NCBI GenBank assembly: GCA_913031525.1
Contig: CAJWGC010000066.1
Span: 1 to 6,291, forward strand
Reading direction: 5' to 3'
DNA from: an uncultured Acidimicrobiia bacterium
GTDB taxonomy: Bacteria; Actinomycetota; Acidimicrobiia; Spongiisociales; UBA5794
Length of the DNA: 6,291 nt
Below are positions 6,232-6,291 of the stretch, one piece after another. The notes beneath the pieces were generated by a model, which was not told the DNA's origin, ran no database searches, and was given only the letters and a program-made list of their open reading frames with translations. Made by a program: the position numbers and the translations under genes. Numbering within the stretch: the stretch's first letter is position 1; the number at the start of each line of letters is the position of its first letter.

Positions 6232-6291
6232 GGGGGCGTGGTGAAGTCTGGAGTTCACGCCGGCCTGTCAAGCCGGAGGTCGCGGGTTCAA
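6232..6291 (+). tRNA. tRNA-Asp (anticodon GUC), 3' end beyond window
   Basis: The first 60 bases are present. The 5' acceptor strand is GGGGGCG (6232-6238). The D stem pairs GTGA (6241-6244) with TCAC (6255-6258). The anticodon stem CCGGC/GCCGG (6260-6264, 6272-6276) encloses CTGTCAA with anticodon GTC at 6267-6269. The T stem begins with GCGGG (6282-6286) and the T loop begins TTCAA at the window edge. The remaining T stem and acceptor strand lie outside. The Glu-Asp order is common in actinobacterial tRNA clusters, where a tRNA-Phe often follows. Confidence 0.95.

Noticed and set aside
1..6291. Mobile elements, CRISPR arrays, phage or defence genes
   Set aside because: No transposase, integrase, repeat-spacer pattern or tRNA-edge duplication is visible; although integration at tRNA genes is common, the 3' end of tRNA-Asp lies outside the window.

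Overview
The window carries ordinary core metabolism: four protein genes, all on the minus strand, and two tRNA genes on the plus strand at the right edge. I found no mobile element, CRISPR array, defence system or other exotic module. No stretch over 300 bases lacks a gene.

Layout, in minus-strand reading order from the right. An acetyl-CoA synthetase gene (acs, 3986-5938) starts at a GTG preceded by a very good ribosome binding site. After a 57-base gap comes a phosphohexomutase of the PmmB type (2198-3928). After a further 82 bases comes an ATP-type phosphoenolpyruvate carboxykinase (pckA, 589-2115) that appears to start at TTG. After 181 bases the first 135 codons of a glyoxylate reductase-like D-2-hydroxyacid dehydrogenase run off the left edge (1-407). 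To the right of acs, across a 215-base divergent intergenic region, lie tRNA-Glu(UUC) and tRNA-Asp(GUC), the latter cut by the window end.

The three complete genes make sense together. Acs activates acetate, PEPCK turns oxaloacetate into phosphoenolpyruvate for gluconeogenesis, and the mutase sits where hexose phosphates enter storage or cell-wall sugars. The dehydrogenase handles glyoxylate or hydroxypyruvate, also C2/C3 acid metabolism. The short co-directional gaps allow one acs-pmmB-pckA transcript, but no promoter or terminator in the window proves it.

The tRNA-Glu/tRNA-Asp pair without an encoded CCA, the mycobacterial-style PmmB, the use of GTG and TTG starts and the intermediate base composition (judged by eye) suggest an actinobacterium of moderate GC, possibly an Acidimicrobiia-like lineage. 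This placement is an inference of low to moderate confidence. The points most worth a second look are substitutions at expected active-site positions in PEPCK (Met175 where a metal-ligand Lys is expected) and Acs (Asn527 where Arg is usual), and two unusually strong hairpins inside coding sequence.
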